Assembly: GCF_000380005.1 (NCBI RefSeq)
Contig: NZ_KB904188.1
Location: 186,001 to 250,000, forward strand
Direction: 5' to 3'
Source of the DNA: Streptococcus didelphis DSM 15616
GTDB taxonomy: Bacteria > Bacillota > Bacilli > Lactobacillales > Streptococcaceae
DNA length: 64,000 bases
Position 1 is the first letter of the stretch. Each line of letters opens with the position of its first letter. Position numbers and translations under genes: made by a program. Below are positions 7,669 through 18,220 of the stretch, piece by piece. The notes below the pieces were generated by a model. The model searched no databases and was not told the origin of the DNA. It worked only from the letters and a program-made list of their open reading frames with translations.

Positions 7669-8937
7669 TTAGGAGATGATGCGTCCCTTGTCGACGACTA
7701 GTTTGCCTGATTTGTAGACTTGATCAATAAGGTTTGTTGCAAAGAAATAGAAGGGATAGTCAATGTTTTTAGCGTCAAAAATGCTGATGTCGGCTTCTTT
7801 TCCCTTGTCAAAGTTTCCAATAGTGTCTTGTCTATTAACGGAGTAGGCGGCATTGATGGTGACGGCATTTAGGACTTCAATAGGGGTCAGTTTCATCATA
7901 AAGCAGCCTAATTGCATGACAAATTGCATATTGGCTGTTGGGCAGCTGCCGGGATTGCTATCTGTTGATAGGGTGATAGCCATTCCTTGGTCAATCATTT
8001 TGCGGGCAGGGGCGTAGGTATCTTCCATGAGGCTAAAGGTGGTAGCAGGTAGGAGGTTGCCGATAACATGAGCCTGGCTGAGTTTTTGAATTCCCTGGTC
8101 AGTAGCCATCATGAGGTGTTCAGCACTTGTAGTATTCAGTTCAGCTGCAACATCAACTCCTCCGATAGATTCAATTTCATCTGCATGGATTCTTAATTTA
8201 AAGCCTAGTTCTTTAGCTGTTTGTAAGAGGTAGCGGGATTCTTCAGCAGAAAAGACGCCTTTTTCACAGAAGATATCACAAAATTCTGCTAACTTTTCTT
8301 GCTTGACCATAGGCAGCATGTCCTGAGCAATAAGGTCCAGATAGTCCTTGGAGCGGCCCTTATATTCTTCTGGAATGGCATGGGCAGCCATAAAGGTAGA
8401 AATAAGGTCGATAGGATGGTCTGTGTTGAGGGCTTTGACAACTTCTAACTGCCGGCTTTCAGTATTCCAATTAAGGCCATAGCCACTTTTTGCTTCAACA
8501 GTTGTCACCCCATGCAGGAGCATGTAATCCAGGAGTTTTTTAGACTTGTCATATAGGGTATCAAAGTCAGCCTGTCGGGTTGCCCTAACAGTGTTTAAAA
8601 TACCACCGCCCTGGGCTAGAATATCCAGATAAGGCACACCATTTAGCTTTTGTGAGAATTCATGCTCACGACTACCTCCATAAACAAGATGGGTGTGGCA
8701 ATCAATGATACCAGGAGTTGCAATTTTTCCTTCAAAGGATCTGATGCCTGTCGCTGGACCAATCAATTGACTATCGGGCTGGCCACTGCCAATGGCAAGG
8801 ATTTTGCCATCTTTTATGGCAATGTAGCCATCTTCAATAATCTGGGCGCTTTTCATTTCCTGACCAAATAGGGGATGTCCTAAATCATTGGGACTAAAAA
8901 TTTGGTTGAAATGGACTAATAATGTATCAGCAACCAT
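7669..8937 (-). CDS. hutI: Imidazolonepropionase
   Basis: 422 residues of the amidohydrolase family; hydrolyses imidazolone-5-propionate to N-formimino-L-glutamate, the third step of histidine breakdown. DCHTHL (79-84) is the metal-binding motif, [10 protein letters not shown] and LSTDSNPGS carry further metal and substrate residues. Length matches the family. A GGAG ribosome binding site precedes the ATG. It is transcribed divergently from the long hut operon, and TATAAT at 8965-8960 on its strand is a candidate -10 element without a good -35, so it probably needs an activator or is weak. Confidence 0.95.
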   Translation of the reverse strand: MVADTLLVHFNQIFSPNDLGHPLFGQEMKSAQIIEDGYIAIKDGKILAIGSGQPDSQLIGPATGIRSFEGKIATPGIIDCHTHLVYGGSREHEFSQKLNGVPYLDILAQGGGILNTVRATRQADFDTLYDKSKKLLDYMLLHGVTTVEAKSGYGLNWNTESRQLEVVKALNTDHPIDLISTFMAAHAIPEEYKGRSKDYLDLIAQDMLPMVKQEKLAEFCDIFCEKGVFSAEESRYLLQTAKELGFKLRIHADEIESIGGVDVAAELNTTSAEHLMMATDQGIQKLSQAHVIGNLLPATTFSLMEDTYAPARKMIDQGMAITLSTDSNPGSCPTANMQFVMQLGCFMMKLTPIEVLNAVTINAAYSVNRQDTIGNFDKGKEADISIFDAKNIDYPFYFFATNLIDQVYKSGKLVVDKGRIIS

Positions 8938-9097
8938 AATGAGTACTCCTTTTTATACTATTATACAAAATACACTTTCAATAGTAGTTTAAAAACGTCA
9001 AATTTTAGTCAAAAAAGGGGAAAAAGAGCTTATTTTTAAAAATTTTAACACTTTTTGAAAAACTTGACCAATAATGGACGGCAATTCTTTAGACTAT

Positions 9098-9119
9098 TTG
9101 TGACACTAAGCAATCACAA
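9098..9119. promoter_or_regulatory. Perfect inverted repeat upstream of hutU, candidate operator
   Basis: TTGTGA and TCACAA are separated by 10 nt, ending 21 nt before the hutU start codon and just upstream of its ribosome binding site. A weak promoter (TTGACC at 9064) lies before it. A protein bound here would sit at or just after the transcription start, as expected for a repressor. The binding protein is not known; the SARP-type regulator at the far end of the operon is one candidate. Confidence 0.4.
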
Positions 9120-9140
9120 TGAACTTGAGGAGGTTTTTCT

Positions 9141-11174
9141 ATGGCACATTATGATGAAGCTGAAATTGCCGCAGCTATGACGGTAAAACTGGATGATGTC
9201 TTACCAGAAAAAACAGTCTTTGAAAAGGGGATTCGTCGGGCACCTAATAGAGGGTTTCGCCTTAGTCAGCAGCAAACAGAGATTGCCCTAAAAAATGCCC
9301 TTCGCTATATTCCTAAAAGGTTTCATGAGGATGTTATCCCTGAATTTTTAGAGGAATTGCGGACACGGGGTAGGATTTATGGCTATCGCTGGCGACCAAA
9401 AGAAGCTATTTATGGTAAGCCCATTGATGACTATAAGGGGAATTGTACAGCTGCAAAGGCTATGCAGGTTATGATTGATAATAATCTTAGCTTTGATATT
9501 GCCTTGTACCCATATGAGCTTGTCACCTATGGGGAAACGGGTTCGGTGTGTGCCAACTGGATGCAGTATTGTCTGATTAAGAAATATCTAGAAGTCATGA
9601 CAGAGCATCAAACCTTGGTTGTGGAATCTGGGCATCCTCTAGGGCTATTTCATTCCAAACCAGAAGCACCTCGTGTCATTATTACCAATGGTCTCTTAGT
9701 TGGTGAGTATGATAATATGAAGGATTGGGAAATAGCAGAGGAAATGGGGGTTACCAATTACGGGCAGATGACAGCAGGTGGTTGGATGTATATTGGTCCC
9801 CAAGGAATTGTACATGGGACTTTTAATACCCTTTTAAATGCTGGCCGGCTTAAACTTGGTGTGGCTGATGATGGTGATTTGAGTGGCAAACTTTTTATTT
9901 CATCAGGTCTTGGTGGGATGAGTGGGGCACAGGGTAAGGCAGCAGAAATTGCCAAGGCCGTTGCTATTGTTGCAGAAGTCGATGCTTCTCGGATTGAAAC
10001 CAGACATTCACAGGGCTGGATAAGTCAGGTTGCTGAAAGTGCTCAAGAAGCTCTGCAATTGGCTCAAAGAGCCCAGAAGGAAAAGAAAACAACTTCTATT
10101 GCCTACCATGGTAATATTGTGGATCTTTTAGAATATGTCAATGACCATGAGATTCATGTTGATCTCTTATCTGACCAAACCTCCTGCCATAATGTTTATG
10201 ATGGGGGTTACTGCCCTGCTGGTGTTAGTTTTGAGGAAAGAACACGGCTTTTAGCTGAGGATAAAGAAAAATTCTGCACTCTGGTTGATGAGACTTTGAC
10301 GCGTCATTTTAAGGCTATCAAGGCACTGACTGAAAAGGGAACCTACTTCTTTGACTATGGGAATTCCTTTATGAAAGCTATTTATGATTCAGGAATCAAA
10401 GAAATCTCTAAAAATGGTTTGGATGATAAGGATGGCTTCATCTGGCCTTCTTATGTTGAAGATATTATGGGGCCGATGTTATTTGATTATGGTTATGGAC
10501 CATTTCGTTGGGTCTGCTTGAGTGGTAAGCATGAAGACTTAGTAGCTACAGACAAGGCTGCCATGGAAGCAATTGATCCTAATCGGCGTTACCAAGATCG
10601 GGATAATTACAACTGGATTCGTGATGCGCAAAAGAATCAATTAGTTGTAGGAACCCAAGCTAGAATCTTATACCAAGACTGTCTTGGTCGGGTCACTATT
10701 GCCTTGAAATTTAATGACTTGGTCCGTCAAGGTAAAATTGGTCCCGTCATGATTGGTCGTGACCACCATGATGTGTCAGGAACCGACTCTCCATTTAGGG
10801 AAACTTCAAATATCAAGGACGGCTCTAATGTTTGTGCAGATATGGCTGTTCAGTGCTATGCAGGAAATGCTGCTCGAGGTATGAGTTTGGTTGCCCTTCA
10901 TAACGGAGGTGGAACAGGTATTGGTAAGGCTATTAATGGTGGTTTTGGTTTAGTTCTTGATGGCAGTGACAGAACTGATGAAATCATCAAGTCAGCTATT
11001 GCTTGGGATACTATGGGAGGTGTTGCAAGACGGAACTGGGCACGTAATGACCACGCTATTGAAACAGCAATTGCCTATAACCATCTTCATGCTGGTCGTG
11101 ACCATATCACCATTCCCTACCTAGCTGATGAAAAAGTGGTAAGTGCAGCAGTCAAGGACTTGTTTAAAAACTAA
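9141..11174 (+). CDS. hutU: Urocanate hydratase
   Basis: 677 residues: the longer urocanase form typical of streptococci and other Firmicutes (the Proteobacterial form is about 550). Converts urocanate to imidazolonepropionate using tightly bound NAD. Visible landmarks are the NAD-binding GLGGMSGAQGKAAEIA (about 257-272), DQTSCHNVYDGGYCPAG with the active-site cysteine region (about 347-363), and GRDHHDVSGTDSPFRETS. First gene of the plus-strand hut operon, with a strong AGGAGG ribosome binding site. Followed by a short intercistronic hairpin. Confidence 0.97.
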   Translation: MAHYDEAEIAAAMTVKLDDVLPEKTVFEKGIRRAPNRGFRLSQQQTEIALKNALRYIPKRFHEDVIPEFLEELRTRGRIYGYRWRPKEAIYGKPIDDYKGNCTAAKAMQVMIDNNLSFDIALYPYELVTYGETGSVCANWMQYCLIKKYLEVMTEHQTLVVESGHPLGLFHSKPEAPRVIITNGLLVGEYDNMKDWEIAEEMGVTNYGQMTAGGWMYIGPQGIVHGTFNTLLNAGRLKLGVADDGDLSGKLFISSGLGGMSGAQGKAAEIAKAVAIVAEVDASRIETRHSQGWISQVAESAQEALQLAQRAQKEKKTTSIAYHGNIVDLLEYVNDHEIHVDLLSDQTSCHNVYDGGYCPAGVSFEERTRLLAEDKEKFCTLVDETLTRHFKAIKALTEKGTYFFDYGNSFMKAIYDSGIKEISKNGLDDKDGFIWPSYVEDIMGPMLFDYGYGPFRWVCLSGKHEDLVATDKAAMEAIDPNRRYQDRDNYNWIRDAQKNQLVVGTQARILYQDCLGRVTIALKFNDLVRQGKIGPVMIGRDHHDVSGTDSPFRETSNIKDGSNVCADMAVQCYAGNAARGMSLVALHNGGGTGIGKAINGGFGLVLDGSDRTDEIIKSAIAWDTMGGVARRNWARNDHAIETAIAYNHLHAGRDHITIPYLADEKVVSAAVKDLFKN

Positions 11175-11193
11175 AGGGGCTAGTTACCCCTTA
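11174..11193 (+). other. Intercistronic hairpin between hutU and ftcD
   Basis: AAGGGG and CCCCTT pair around a 7-nt loop directly at the hutU stop codon. No T run follows, so it is more likely an mRNA stability or processing element than a terminator. Confidence 0.45.
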
Positions 11194-11229
11194 TCTTTAC
11201 TAAGATTTTAATGTCTAAAGGAGATTAGT

Positions 11230-12129
11230 ATGGCAAAAATTGTTGAATGTATTCCAAACTTTTCAGAAGGTCGTAACCAAGAAGTCATTGAAGGTTTGGT
11301 CAGCACTGCTAAGTCAGTAGCTGGCGTTACTCTACTTGATTATTCCTCTGATAGCAGCCACAACCGTAGCGTCTTTACCTTAGTTGGGGACCAAGATGCC
11401 ATCCAAGAAGTAGCCTTTCAATTGGTCAAATATGCTTGTGAAAATATAGATATGACAAAGCACGAGGGAGAACATCCCCGCATGGGGGCAACTGACGTCT
11501 TACCCTTTGTTCCTATCAAAGATATCACCACAGCTGAGTGTGTCGAGATTTCTAAGAAAGTAGCAGAGCGGATTAACAAGGAACTAGACATACCTATTTT
11601 TCTCTATGAAGAATCAGCTAGTCGTCCAAGCCGTAAAAATTTAGCAAAAATTCGTAAGGGTCAGTTTGAAGGTATGGCTGAAAAACTCTTAGAAGAAGAT
11701 TGGGAGCCAGATTACGGAGAACGCAAGGTTCATCCTAGCGCTGGAGTGACAGCCGTTGGAGCCAGAATGCCTCTGGTGGCCTTCAATGTTAACCTTGATA
11801 CTGATAATTTGGAAATTGCAAACAAGATTGCAAAAATTATTCGTGGTTCTGGAGGAGGCTATAAATACTGTAAGGCTATTGGAGTTATGCTTGAGGACAG
11901 ACAGATTGCCCAAGTTTCTATGAATATGGTTAATTTTGAAAAATGTTCCCTCTACCGTACCTTTGAAACCATAAAATTTGAGGCAAAACGCTATGGTGTT
12001 AGGGTTATTGGTTCTGAAATTATTGGTTTAGCTCCTGCTAAGGCCTTGGTGGATGTCGCAGAATATTACTTGCAAGTTGAGGATTTTGACTATGGTAAGC
12101 AAGTTCTTGAAAACCACTTATTAGGTTAG
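11230..12129 (+). CDS. ftcD: Glutamate formimidoyltransferase
   Basis: 299 residues, the stand-alone transferase domain that in mammals is the N-terminal half of the bifunctional FTCD protein. Moves the formimino group from N-formimino-glutamate to tetrahydrofolate. The N-terminus MAKIVECIPNFSEGRN and the folate-binding HEGEHPRMGATDVLPF (about 78-93) are family signatures. It lies between hutU and the cyclodeaminase, 13 bp before the latter, so all are one transcript. With the next two genes it forms the tetrahydrofolate-dependent branch of histidine breakdown. Confidence 0.95.
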   Translation: MAKIVECIPNFSEGRNQEVIEGLVSTAKSVAGVTLLDYSSDSSHNRSVFTLVGDQDAIQEVAFQLVKYACENIDMTKHEGEHPRMGATDVLPFVPIKDITTAECVEISKKVAERINKELDIPIFLYEESASRPSRKNLAKIRKGQFEGMAEKLLEEDWEPDYGERKVHPSAGVTAVGARMPLVAFNVNLDTDNLEIANKIAKIIRGSGGGYKYCKAIGVMLEDRQIAQVSMNMVNFEKCSLYRTFETIKFEAKRYGVRVIGSEIIGLAPAKALVDVAEYYLQVEDFDYGKQVLENHLLG

Positions 12130-12142
12130 AAGGGAGTCAAAG

Positions 12143-12769
12143 ATGGAATTAGTGAAGAAGTCTCTCAGTGAGTTTGCAGAAGTACTAGGTTCAGATGCAC
12201 CAGCTCCGGGAGGAGGGTCAGCCGCAGCTCTCTCAGCAGCCAATGGCATTTCTCTAACCAAGATGGTTTGTGAATTAACCTTGGGAAAAAAGAAATATCA
12301 AGGTGTTGAGGACAAAATCAAGGATATTCATAAAGAAGCCAGTCGTTTACAAAAAGAATTATTAGCAGCTGTTGATAAGGATACAGAAGCTTTTAACTTA
12401 GTGTCTCAAGTATTTGACATGCCTAAAAATAGTGATCAGGAAAAATTAGAGCGTCGCAAGGCTATGCAAGATGCTTTACAAGAAGCTACAAAGTCACCTT
12501 TTCAGATGATGGCAACCATCCTTGAGGCTATTAAAATCACCCAGGAAGCCGTAGGCAATTCTAATAGCAATGCTGCTAGTGATTTGGGGGTTGCAGCTTT
12601 ATTGTTGAAGGCTGGTTTACAGGGAGCTTGGTTGAATGTTTTGATTAATCTTGCTGGGATTAAAGATGAGGTATTTGTGACTGTTTATAAAGATAAGGGA
12701 CAGCTTTTCTTAGATCAGGGTTGTCGTTTAGCAGATGCAATCTATTTAGAGGTGCTTAATAGCTTATAA
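12143..12769 (+). CDS. fchA: Formimidoyltetrahydrofolate cyclodeaminase
   Basis: 208 residues, all-helical family; converts 5-formimino-THF to 5,10-methenyl-THF and ammonia. The N-terminal [18 protein letters not shown] (about residues 18-35) is the folate-binding signature, and [17 protein letters not shown] is the second conserved block. It corresponds to the C-terminal half of the mammalian bifunctional enzyme, here a separate gene 13 bp after ftcD and 11 bp before fhs. Confidence 0.95.
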   Translation: MELVKKSLSEFAEVLGSDAPAPGGGSAAALSAANGISLTKMVCELTLGKKKYQGVEDKIKDIHKEASRLQKELLAAVDKDTEAFNLVSQVFDMPKNSDQEKLERRKAMQDALQEATKSPFQMMATILEAIKITQEAVGNSNSNAASDLGVAALLLKAGLQGAWLNVLINLAGIKDEVFVTVYKDKGQLFLDQGCRLADAIYLEVLNSL

Positions 12770-12780
12770 AAGGAGGAAGT

Positions 12781-14454
12781 ATGGTGCAATCAGATATTGA
12801 AATTGCTAAATCCCTAGCAATGCAGCCTATTGTAGAGGTTGCCAAATCTATCGGCATAGAAGAAGATGAGCTGACTCTGTATGGCAAGTACAAGGCTAAG
12901 ATAGACGCCAGACAGGTTGCTAAGTTGGCCCAGCAAAAAGATGGAAAACTTATCTTAGTAACAGCTATTTCTCCCACCCCTGCTGGTGAGGGTAAAACAA
13001 CCACCTCTGTTGGTTTGGTTGATGCTCTTTCTCATATTGGTAAAAAAGCCATCATTGCTTTAAGAGAACCTTCACTAGGTCCTGTTTTTGGTATGAAAGG
13101 AGGAGCTGCTGGGGGAGGTCATGCCCAGGTTGTTCCTATGGAAGATATTAACCTGCACTTTACAGGAGATTTTCATGCTATAGGGGCTGCCAATAATCTC
13201 TTAGCTGCCCTGATTGATAATCATATTCATCATGGCAATAGCCTAGAAATAGATTCCCGTCGCATCACCTGGAAACGTGTTGTGGATATGAATGACAGGC
13301 AATTACGCCATATTGTTGATGGCCTGCAAGGAAAAGTCAATGGTATGCCAAGAGAAGATGGCTATGATATTACTGTTGCTTCGGAAATCATGGCTATTTT
13401 ATGCTTGGCTGAATCTATCTCAGATTTAAAGAGTAAGTTAGAAAAAATTATTATCGGCTATAATTATCAAGGTCAGCCTGTGACAGCAGGGGATTTAAAG
13501 GCAGCAGGTGCCATGGCTGTTTTACTAAAGGATGCTATTCATCCTAATCTGGTTCAAACCCTTGAGCACACGCCAGCAATTATCCATGGTGGCCCATTTG
13601 CTAATATTGCTCATGGCTGCAATAGTGTACTTGCCACAAAATTAGCCCTCAAATATGCAGATTATGCAGTAACAGAAGCAGGTTTTGGAGCTGATTTAGG
13701 AGCAGAAAAATTTATTGATATCAAATGTCGCCTATCTGGCTTAAGACCTGATGCTGTTGTTCTTGTTGCTACTATTCGTGCCCTTAAAATGCATGGCGGT
13801 ATGGCCAAGGCAGATTTAGGTAAGGAAAATGTTGATGCTGTCTTAGCTGGCCTCCCAAATTTGGATAAGCATTTAGAAAATATTCAGGAAGTCTATGGCT
13901 TACCTGTGGTTGTAGCTATTAATAAGTTCCCACTGGATACAGAAGCAGAACTTGATGCTGTCTATCAAGCTTGCCAAAAACGTCAGGTAGATGTGGTTAT
14001 TTCTGATGTTTGGGAGAATGGCGGAGCTGGTGGCAGTCAACTTGCCCAAAAGGTAGTAGAGTTAGCAGAAGAAGAAAATCACTTTAGTTTTGTCTATGAT
14101 GATAAGGATTCTATTGAAACAAAGCTTCATAAGATTGTAACCAAGGTCTATGGAGGAAAAGGAATTCTATTAAGTGCAGCAGCTAAAAAAGAATTAAAAT
14201 CTTTAGAAGCACTAGGATTTGGTCACTATCCTATTTGTATGGCTAAAACACAGTATTCTTTTTCTGATGATGCCAAAAAATTAGGAGCTCCAAAAGACTT
14301 TGTCGTAACTATTTCTAACCTCAAGGTTTCGGCAGGAGCTGGCTTCATTGTTGCCTTGACAGGTGCCATTATGACCATGCCTGGATTACCAAAACAGCCT
14401 GCAAGTGAAAAAATAGATATTGATGCAGATGGTAATATTAGTGGTTTGTTTTAA
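12781..14454 (+). CDS. fhs: Formate-tetrahydrofolate ligase in the hut operon
   Basis: 557 residues, full length. Has the nucleotide-binding [15 protein letters not shown] (about 61-75), [22 protein letters not shown] and ENGGAGG motifs of the family. In biosynthesis it makes 10-formyl-THF from formate and ATP. In this operon, after FtcD and FchA, the reverse reaction would release formate and make ATP from the one-carbon unit of histidine; that direction is inferred from context. Preceded by an AAAGGAGG ribosome binding site. Confidence 0.95.
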   Translation: MVQSDIEIAKSLAMQPIVEVAKSIGIEEDELTLYGKYKAKIDARQVAKLAQQKDGKLILVTAISPTPAGEGKTTTSVGLVDALSHIGKKAIIALREPSLGPVFGMKGGAAGGGHAQVVPMEDINLHFTGDFHAIGAANNLLAALIDNHIHHGNSLEIDSRRITWKRVVDMNDRQLRHIVDGLQGKVNGMPREDGYDITVASEIMAILCLAESISDLKSKLEKIIIGYNYQGQPVTAGDLKAAGAMAVLLKDAIHPNLVQTLEHTPAIIHGGPFANIAHGCNSVLATKLALKYADYAVTEAGFGADLGAEKFIDIKCRLSGLRPDAVVLVATIRALKMHGGMAKADLGKENVDAVLAGLPNLDKHLENIQEVYGLPVVVAINKFPLDTEAELDAVYQACQKRQVDVVISDVWENGGAGGSQLAQKVVELAEEENHFSFVYDDKDSIETKLHKIVTKVYGGKGILLSAAAKKELKSLEALGFGHYPICMAKTQYSFSDDAKKLGAPKDFVVTISNLKVSAGAGFIVALTGAIMTMPGLPKQPASEKIDIDADGNISGLF

Positions 14455-14468
14455 GTAGAGGTTAAGAG

Positions 14469-15083
14469 ATGCCTGATTTAAGCATTAATCATTTTAAAGA
14501 TTTCAAAGAATTGAGCTGGTCGGGAGGAAAAACAAGAGAACTCTACCTTTTTCCTCCTAGTGGCAATTATGCCAAAAGAGAGTTTGACTTTCGCTTGTCA
14601 CAATCAAGTGTCACCTTACCCACTTCTGTTTTTAGTCAGCTAGAAGGTTATCACCGGCTGCTTATGCCCCTTGATAGATCCCTGATTTTGATTAATAAAA
14701 CAAGACAAAGCAGGAAACACTTACAAGTCTTTGAAACTTATTATTTTTGGGGAGGCGATAATATTGTAAGTCAAGGGCAGTGTTTTGACCTAAATTTAAT
14801 GTATAATAATAAGTATAAGGGCCAATTATTTGCCATATCTCAGGCTGATAATAGTATTTACCAAAATAGCCCTATCCAAATGCTCTACGCCTTAACTGAT
14901 TTATCCTATGAGATCAATGATGGTGACAGAGGATATTTGGAAAAAGATCATTTATTAGTCATTAATCAAAATAGCCAAGTCGATACTGTCAAAATAGTCT
15001 TACATTCAAGAAAAGAAACTAGTGATATGATTGCTGTTTGGGCTGGTTTATCAGCTAGAAGGCAATGTAGCTTATCTGATTAA
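14469..15083 (+). CDS. hutD: HutD family protein
   Basis: 204 residues. WSGGKTRELYLFP near the N-terminus, FDFRLSQSSV, and FSQLEGYHRLLMPLDRSLIL match the HutD family, a cupin-fold protein that accompanies hut operons and has been proposed to sense or bind formiminoglutamate or to limit pathway flux; its exact role is not settled. Position between fhs and the permease gene supports the call. Confidence 0.8.
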   Translation: MPDLSINHFKDFKELSWSGGKTRELYLFPPSGNYAKREFDFRLSQSSVTLPTSVFSQLEGYHRLLMPLDRSLILINKTRQSRKHLQVFETYYFWGGDNIVSQGQCFDLNLMYNNKYKGQLFAISQADNSIYQNSPIQMLYALTDLSYEINDGDRGYLEKDHLLVINQNSQVDTVKIVLHSRKETSDMIAVWAGLSARRQCSLSD

Positions 15084-15109
15084 AGGCACTTAAAAGGAGA
15101 AACATACCT

Positions 15110-16435
15110 ATGGACTCAGAAAAAATTAGTGCAAAAGAAAGAGAAGAAGCTAAGTTTAGCTTAGGAGCGGCAACATTATATGGTATTAATGCTGTTATTG
15201 GCTCAGGAATCTTTCTTCTACCCCAGGATATCTATAAGGGATTAGGTCCCGCATCTATTGCTGTTTTATTGGGAACAGCCATCTTAACCATCATGTTAGC
15301 TGTTTGTTTTGCAGAAGTTTCTGGCTATTTTGGAAAAAATGGCGGAGCCTTCCAATATTCAAAACGTGCTTTTGGAGATTATATTGGCTTTAATGTCGGT
15401 TTTCTTGGCTGGACTGTTACCATATTTGCTTGGGCAGCTATGGCAGCCGGCTTTGCTAAGATGTTTATCATCACATTTCCCTCCTTTGAAGGGCAAAATA
15501 TCCCTCTGAGTATTGGACTTGTGATTTTACTATCATTAATGAATATTGCTGGTTTAAAGACTTCAAAAATCTTTACCATTACTGCCACAATTGCTAAATT
15601 GATTCCTATTGTCGCTTTTTCCCTTTGTACTCTCTTTTTTATCAAGAATGGCCTTCCAAATTTCAGACCCTTTCTTCAATTAGAGCCAGGTACTAACTTA
15701 CTAGGTGCTATTTCCAATACTGCTGTTTATATTTTTTACGGTTTTATTGGTTTTGAAACCCTCTCAATTGTAGCAGGGGAAATGCGTGATCCTGAAAAAA
15801 ATGTGCCTCGGGCTATTTTAGGGTCTATTAGTGTTGTTTCTATCTTGTATATGTTAATAATTGGTGGAACCATTGCGATGCTTGGATCCACAATCATGAC
15901 CAGTAATGCCCCTGTGCAAGATGCCTTTGTTAAAATGATAGGTCCTGCTGGGGCTTGGATGGTGTCAATAGGTGCCTTGATTTCTATTACTGGACTTAAC
16001 ATGGGAGAATCTATTATGGTCCCACGTTATGGCGCAGCTATTGCTGACGAGGGGCTTTTGCCAGCGGCAATTGCCAAGAAAAATAAGAATGGTGCTCCCT
16101 TAGTTGCCATTTTTATCTCAAGTGCTATAGCCATTATTCTACTCTTAACAGGGTCTTTCAGAGACTTGGCAACTTTTAGTGTTGTTTTTCGCTTCTTCCA
16201 ATATATTCCGACTGCCCTTGCAGTTATGAAGTTGCGTAAAGATCAGCCAGATGCCAAACTTATTTTCAGAGTCCCATTTGGCCCTCTTATCCCAATACTC
16301 GCTGTTATCGTCAGCCTATTAATGATTTGGGGAGAAAACCCTATGAACTTTGTTTATGGACTTATTGGGGTTGTTATTTCGAGTGCTGTTTATTTCATTA
16401 TGAAAGGACTAAATAAAAAAACACTTAAAAACTAA
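15110..16435 (+). CDS. APC-family amino acid permease, probable histidine transporter
   Basis: 441 residues with about 12 membrane segments. The N-terminal GINAVIGSGIFLLPQDIY and ISNTAVYIFYGFIGFETLS are APC superfamily substrate-site motifs. Histidine as substrate is inferred only from its place inside the hut operon between hutD and hutH. An AAAGGAG ribosome binding site precedes the ATG. Confidence 0.85.
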   Translation: MDSEKISAKEREEAKFSLGAATLYGINAVIGSGIFLLPQDIYKGLGPASIAVLLGTAILTIMLAVCFAEVSGYFGKNGGAFQYSKRAFGDYIGFNVGFLGWTVTIFAWAAMAAGFAKMFIITFPSFEGQNIPLSIGLVILLSLMNIAGLKTSKIFTITATIAKLIPIVAFSLCTLFFIKNGLPNFRPFLQLEPGTNLLGAISNTAVYIFYGFIGFETLSIVAGEMRDPEKNVPRAILGSISVVSILYMLIIGGTIAMLGSTIMTSNAPVQDAFVKMIGPAGAWMVSIGALISITGLNMGESIMVPRYGAAIADEGLLPAAIAKKNKNGAPLVAIFISSAIAIILLLTGSFRDLATFSVVFRFFQYIPTALAVMKLRKDQPDAKLIFRVPFGPLIPILAVIVSLLMIWGENPMNFVYGLIGVVISSAVYFIMKGLNKKTLKN

Positions 16436-16483
16436 GAAATGCTAGCTTTGGATGATGTGACTTCTTAAAAATAGGAGGATAAA

Positions 16484-18028
16484 ATGACAAGTATTTTAAA
16501 TTTAGATGGAAAAAACTTAAATCTGGAAGATGTGATTGCTGTAGCTCGAAAAGGTGTCATTTGCCAAATTGATGAAGAAGCTAAAAAAGATGTGCAGGCT
16601 TCTCGCAAAATTGTAGATGATATTGTCCGTGAAAAACGTGTGGTCTATGGTATCAACACAGGCTTTGGTTCTTTGTGTAATGTCAGCATTTCACCAGAAG
16701 ATACGGTACAACTCCAAGAAAACCTTATCCGTACTCATGCCAGTGGCTATGGGGATCCCTTGCCAGAAGATACAGTACGGGCTATCATGCTTATTCGTAT
16801 TAATTCTTTAGTCAAAGGCTATTCAGGTATTCGTTTATCAACCATTGAAACCCTCTTAGAAATGCTCAATAAGGGTGTTCATCCCTATATTCCTGAAAAA
16901 GGTTCCCTAGGAGCTTCGGGAGATTTAGCACCACTTGCACATATGGTCTTACCAATGCTTGGTTTAGGCAAGGCTTATTACAAGGGTGAGCTCTTAAATA
17001 GTAAGGAAGCCATGGTCAGAGCTGGTATTGACCCTATTGCTCTAGCTGCTAAGGAAGGACTAGCCTTAATTAATGGGACAACTGTCTTAACAGGCATTGG
17101 TGCCTTAGCTACCTATGATGCTATTCAACTAGCCAAGTTGTCTGATATTGCAGGGGCTCTTTCCTTAGAAGTTCATAATGGTATTATCAGCCCCTTTGAA
17201 GAAAGACTTCATATCATTCGCCCTCAAAGTGGCCAGCTAGCAAGTGCTCGCAATATTCGTCAGCTCCTTGAAGGTAGTGAAAATACAGGAGCAGCTACTC
17301 AAGAAAGGGTTCAAGACCCCTATACCCTAAGATGTATTCCGCAAATTCATGGGGCAAGTAAGGATTCTATTGCCTACGTTAAAGAAAAAGTCGAAATTGA
17401 AATTAACTCGGTTACGGATAATCCTATTATTTGTAAGGATGGTCATGTTATTTCTGGGGGTAACTTCCATGGTGAACCCATGGCTCAGCCCTTTGATTTC
17501 TTAGGAATTGCCATTTCAGAAATTGGTAATGTCTCTGAACGCCGTGTGGAAAGATTGGTTAACAGTAATCTTAGTAAGTTACCATCATTTTTGGTTAAAC
17601 ATCCAGGTCTTAATTCTGGCTTTATGATTACCCAGTATGCCTGTGCTTCTTTAGCATCTGAAAACAAAATATTATCTCATCCAGCCAGTGTTGACTCTAT
17701 TCCTTCTTGTGAGAATCAAGAGGACTTTGTCAGCATGGGAACAACAGCAGCTCGTAAGGCAACAGAAATTTTGAAAAATTCCCGTCGGATTGTAGCTACT
17801 GAAATGCTAGCAGCCTGTCAGGCCCTAGACATTAAAGCTCAAAATGGTAAACTAGGAAAAGGTAGTCAGCTAGCCTATGACCTCTTCAGAGAAAAAATAG
17901 CCTTTATTGAATTTGATAAGGATATTGAAATCTATGATGAACTTAATAAGGCTTCAGAAATAATTGAAAGCGATTTCTTCTTAGAAAAAATTGAAGAAGC
18001 AGTTGAACTTTCTCTACAGTATGACTAG
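16484..18028 (+). CDS. hutH: Histidine ammonia-lyase
   Basis: 514 residues. GSLGASGDLAPLAH (about 143-156) contains the Ala-Ser-Gly triad that cyclises to the MIO electrophile, and INTGFGSLCNV carries the conserved active-site tyrosine region equivalent. It deaminates L-histidine to urocanate and ammonia, the first step of the pathway, although the gene is late in the operon. An AGGAGG ribosome binding site lies 6 nt before the ATG. Confidence 0.97.
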   Translation: MTSILNLDGKNLNLEDVIAVARKGVICQIDEEAKKDVQASRKIVDDIVREKRVVYGINTGFGSLCNVSISPEDTVQLQENLIRTHASGYGDPLPEDTVRAIMLIRINSLVKGYSGIRLSTIETLLEMLNKGVHPYIPEKGSLGASGDLAPLAHMVLPMLGLGKAYYKGELLNSKEAMVRAGIDPIALAAKEGLALINGTTVLTGIGALATYDAIQLAKLSDIAGALSLEVHNGIISPFEERLHIIRPQSGQLASARNIRQLLEGSENTGAATQERVQDPYTLRCIPQIHGASKDSIAYVKEKVEIEINSVTDNPIICKDGHVISGGNFHGEPMAQPFDFLGIAISEIGNVSERRVERLVNSNLSKLPSFLVKHPGLNSGFMITQYACASLASENKILSHPASVDSIPSCENQEDFVSMGTTAARKATEILKNSRRIVATEMLAACQALDIKAQNGKLGKGSQLAYDLFREKIAFIEFDKDIEIYDELNKASEIIESDFFLEKIEEAVELSLQYD

Positions 18029-18077
18029 TTATCTTTAAGAGCTACTTGTAAGACTTAGCTAGTAATAAATGATTAAG

Positions 18078-18109
18078 AAGAGTTTGGAAGCTAGGGTTTT
18101 CAAACTCTT
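18078..18109 (+). other. Hairpin in the hutH-folC gap
   Basis: AAGAGTTTGGAA pairs with TTTTCAAACTCTT in the 192-bp gap between hutH and folC. No T run follows, so it does not look like a simple terminator; it may mark mRNA processing that lowers expression of the last two genes. Confidence 0.4.
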
Positions 18110-18220
18110 AGTCGGTAAGCTAAAGAAGGTCAAAATACCTATATTGACCAGAGCTAGCTAGATTTTTATAATAAGGATAGAGCTTTTACAGAGGTAAATA
18201 AGGAGTAGAAAGGGGAGAAT

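Noticed and set aside
8988..9006. Possible CcpA cre site in the hutI-hutU gap (AAAAACGTCAAA)
   Set aside because: Three mismatches at conserved cre positions on either strand.
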